From Actinomycetales bacterium (lineage in GTDB: Bacteria; Actinomycetota; Actinomycetes; Actinomycetales; BWSM-131): 6,879 bases of DNA. The first letter of the stretch is position 1; each line of letters starts with the position of its first letter. The notes beneath the pieces are model-generated. The model saw only the letters and a list, made by a program, of their open reading frames with translations, was not told the origin of the DNA and did no database searches. The stretch spans positions 1 through 6,879 of the forward strand of contig JASBSH010000314.1 of the NCBI GenBank assembly GCA_030149025.1, given 5' to 3'. Below, piece after piece: positions 5,778 to 6,879 of this stretch. Both the position numbers and the translations under genes were made by a program.

Positions 5778-6503
5778 TCAGGCGATCCTGAACACCAGCG
5801 GCTGGCTGGTGAACTCCCCCACCCGGCCGGTCAGCTGGTAGGTGCCGGCACCGGGAGCAGGCAGGTCGGCGGGGCACCCCGCCGCCGAGCGCTGCATCGG
5901 CCACTTCACCGAGGACGCGAGCTCGGCTCCCGGCTTCAGCACCTGCACGTTCGAGGTGCCGTCCTTCTGGCAGTCGTCGCTCGACCAGATCCGGTCCTTG
6001 CCCGAGACGATGAGCAGCTCCACCGCCGCCGACCCGGCGTCCAGGGAGCAGTCCTCCTTGCCGACGTTGCGGATCAGCAGCCCCAGGGTCGGCGTGGCGC
6101 CCTTGGCGTAGCTGCTCGCGTCAGCGGTCGCCGTCACCTGCAGCGACTTGGCGGTGCACGCCGCGGCCCCCGGAGCCTGCGACTGCTGAGTCGGTGACGC
6201 CGGCCCGCCCGTCGCGCTCGCACCTGCGGTCGCGGTCGTCCCCGGCTGCGCCTTGGCGTCCTTGCCGCCGTCCTTACCGCCGTCCTTGCCCGGTACCGAG
6301 CCTGGGTCCCTCGCCGCCTCCGAGTCCTTCGCGGCACTCTCCGCCGCGGTCGCACTCGCATCGTCGGCCCCGCCGCCGGTCATGGCCCGCACACCGCCGA
6401 CGAGCAGCAGGACGACGGCTGCAGCGGCAAGCAGCACAACCAGCCGGCGTCGCCAGTAGACGGCGGCCGGTTCGGGGCCTACGGGGCGCAGGACGTGACT
6501 CAT
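5778..6503 (-). CDS. Membrane-anchored extracytoplasmic protein, Rv3587c-like position
   Basis: This is a 241-residue single-pass membrane protein of unknown function. Residues 1-20 are a short cytoplasmic end finishing in WRRR. The membrane helix is 21-38 (LVVLLAAAAVVLLLVGG), oriented N-in by the arginines. A low-complexity linker follows (about 42-112, rich in Ala, Ser, Gly, Thr, Pro and Gln) with KDGGKDGGKD at 73-82. The last ~125 residues look like a compact beta domain, perhaps Ig-like, with four cysteines (C116, C152, C178, C210) that could make two disulfides outside the cell. M. tuberculosis has a conserved membrane protein, Rv3587c, in the same place and orientation next to disA; orthology is inferred from position and build, not alignment. 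ATG 6503 is preferred over an upstream TTG because TATCGT lies 7 nt before it. Confidence 0.8.
   Translation of the reverse strand: MSHVLRPVGPEPAAVYWRRRLVVLLAAAAVVLLLVGGVRAMTGGGADDASATAAESAAKDSEAARDPGSVPGKDGGKDGGKDAKAQPGTTATAGASATGGPASPTQQSQAPGAAACTAKSLQVTATADASSYAKGATPTLGLLIRNVGKEDCSLDAGSAAVELLIVSGKDRIWSSDDCQKDGTSNVQVLKPGAELASSVKWPMQRSAAGCPADLPAPGAGTYQLTGRVGEFTSQPLVFRIA
6258..6293 (-). repeat. Three 12-bp in-frame repeats encoding KDGG
   Basis: GTCCTTGCCGCC (6258-6269) and GTCCTTACCGCC (6270-6281) differ at one base; a third unit (6282-6293) starts GTCCTTGCC and then diverges. Read on the minus strand they give the charged KDGG units in the linker. The period is a multiple of three, so copy-number change would alter linker length without shifting the frame. 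Confidence 0.75.
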
Positions 6504-6510
6504 CACGTCG

Positions 6511-6516
6511 ACGATA
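6511..6516 (-). promoter_or_regulatory. -10 element of the membrane-anchored protein gene
   Basis: On the minus strand TATCGT is followed by 7 nt and then ATG at 6503. This is the same leaderless arrangement as radA. I see no good -35 hexamer. Confidence 0.55.
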
Positions 6517-6581
6517 GGCAAACGTCACGAAACCACCGGGCAGGCACGCCGACCCGGATGGTGGTGGAAGCAAGACCACAC

Positions 6582-6595
6582 CCCGCCACGGCGGG
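6582..6595. repeat. GC-rich inverted repeat
   Basis: CCCGCC (6582-6587) and GGCGGG (6590-6595) form a palindrome with a 2-nt centre. It sits at the left edge of the first direct repeat and shares its first bases, so it may be part of that repeat unit. Confidence 0.5.
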
Positions 6596-6664
6596 ATTCC
6601 ATGATCATCAAGGGGTTCCGGTTGCTTGATCGGGACGGAGTCGGGTGGCGGAACTCCATGATCA
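6590..6664. repeat. Spaced 18-bp direct repeat with TCCATGATCA core
   Basis: Copies at 6590-6607 and 6647-6664 agree at 16 of 18 bases and share GGCGG and TCCATGATCA. Between them ATCAAG (6607-6612) and CTTGAT (6625-6630) form a 6-bp inverted repeat. This has the look of a dispersed intergenic element repeated in tandem. Confidence 0.65.
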
Positions 6665-6697
6665 CGGGCAGATCTGGCGATCACGCAGAAATCTGGG
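6660..6697. repeat. Tandem 19-bp repeat, GATCACG...ATCTGG
   Basis: Two units lie end to end, 6660-6678 and 6679-6697, alike at 14 of 19 positions, with GATCACG at the front and ATCTGG near the end of each. The first unit begins inside the preceding direct repeat, so the families are interlocked. Confidence 0.6.
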
Positions 6698-6718
6698 GGG
6701 CGATGTATCAAAGCCCCC
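6696..6718. repeat. GC hairpin with 11-nt loop
   Basis: GGGGGC (6696-6701) pairs with GCCCCC (6713-6718) around GATGTATCAAA. The loop is AT-rich, unlike its surroundings. It could act as a terminator on either strand, though no T-run follows. Confidence 0.55.
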
Positions 6719-6754
6719 GACCGCGCCTCCTCTCCACAACGGCCCTGCGGGGGC

Positions 6755-6791
6755 GGTGGCAGTCGCGGTACAGGGGGTCGCGACTGCCACC
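6755..6791. repeat. 13-bp perfect inverted repeat
   Basis: GGTGGCAGTCGCG (6755-6767) and CGCGACTGCCACC (6779-6791) are exact complements around an 11-nt loop. This is the strongest secondary structure in the window. There is no T-run next to it, so a classic intrinsic terminator is not certain; a binding site, a REP-like element or a recombination site are other readings. Confidence 0.8.
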
Positions 6792-6794
6792 TGG

Positions 6795-6845
6795 CCGTCA
6801 CCCATGAGGGACCGTCACCCACTAGGGCCTGTCACCGACGGGGGC
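6795..6845. repeat. Three tandem imperfect 17-bp repeats
   Basis: Units are CCGTCACCCATGAGGGA (6795-6811), CCGTCACCCACTAGGGC (6812-6828) and CTGTCACCGACGGGGGC (6829-6845). Each has GTCACC near the start and GGG near the end. The array begins 3 bp after the large inverted repeat and stops 10 bp before a possible -10 (TAGCGT, 6856-6861). Confidence 0.75.
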
Positions 6846-6879
6846 TGATCACTAGTAGCGTGTCGCCTCTAATTTGATG

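Larger units (their letters stand above)
6517..6879. other. Repeat-rich gene-free region
   Basis: No gene is supported here; the short open frames run through repeats and lack promoters or recognisable domains. The stretch holds, left to right: a GC hairpin (6582-6595), a spaced direct repeat with ATGATCA, a tandem 19-bp repeat with GATCACG, a GC hairpin with an 11-nt loop (6696-6718), a 13-bp perfect inverted repeat (6755-6791), and three tandem 17-bp units (6795-6845). GATC occurs five times between 6603 and 6682. The last bases, with TAGCGT at 6856-6861 and an AT-rich end, could be the promoter of a gene beyond the window. Confidence 0.7.

Noticed and set aside
6570..6579. GCAAGACCAC, reverse complement of 2598-2607 in the other repeat pair
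   Set aside because: The match is only 10 bp and the flanks do not agree, so it cannot be called a third copy.
6590..6845. CRISPR array
   Set aside because: The repeats are of different kinds, imperfect, mostly without spacers, and no cas gene is present.
6522..6879. Insertion sequence or MITE
   Set aside because: No transposase, no matching terminal inverted repeats at the edges and no target duplication could be seen; the right edge is cut by the window.

Overview
This is high-GC chromosomal DNA from an actinobacterium (Actinomycetota). The protein-coding sequence is strongly GC-biased. Several genes look leaderless: a TANNNT -10 element lies 6-7 nt before an ATG or GTG. The core is the actinobacterial radA-disA locus, followed by a convergent gene for a single-pass membrane protein, as in Mycobacterium tuberculosis (Rv3585 radA, Rv3586 disA, Rv3587c). 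The genus cannot be fixed from the sequence.

Layout. 1-173: gene-free, with a cluster of CTAG palindromes and a nested hairpin that probably ends the first gene. 174-1028 (-): xylose-isomerase-like TIM-barrel protein. 1029-1050: a 22-bp divergent promoter whose two -10 elements share two base pairs. 1051-1851 (+): cysteine-rich protein resembling the YkgJ family of metal chelators, overlapping by ATGA a class I SAM-dependent methyltransferase (1848-2567). 2568-2723: two diverged copies of a short repeat. 2724-3098 (+): small three-helix membrane protein. 3190-4587 (+): radA, behind what reads as a perfect PafBC-type (RecA-NDp) DNA-damage promoter. 4683-5759 (+): disA. 5778-6503 (-): membrane-anchored extracytoplasmic protein. 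6504-6879: gene-free and packed with repeats, including a 13-bp perfect inverted repeat and three tandem 17-bp units.

Function. RadA processes branched recombination intermediates. DisA makes c-di-AMP while scanning DNA. Adjacent genes, and published RadA inhibition of DisA in mycobacteria, make them a DNA-integrity module. The left part (TIM barrel, cysteine-rich protein and methyltransferase) is less understood; the last two are clearly co-translated and are the best candidate here for an uncharacterised functional pair. I saw no transposase, integrase, RNA gene, CRISPR array or riboswitch, and no clear new defence or biosynthetic system.
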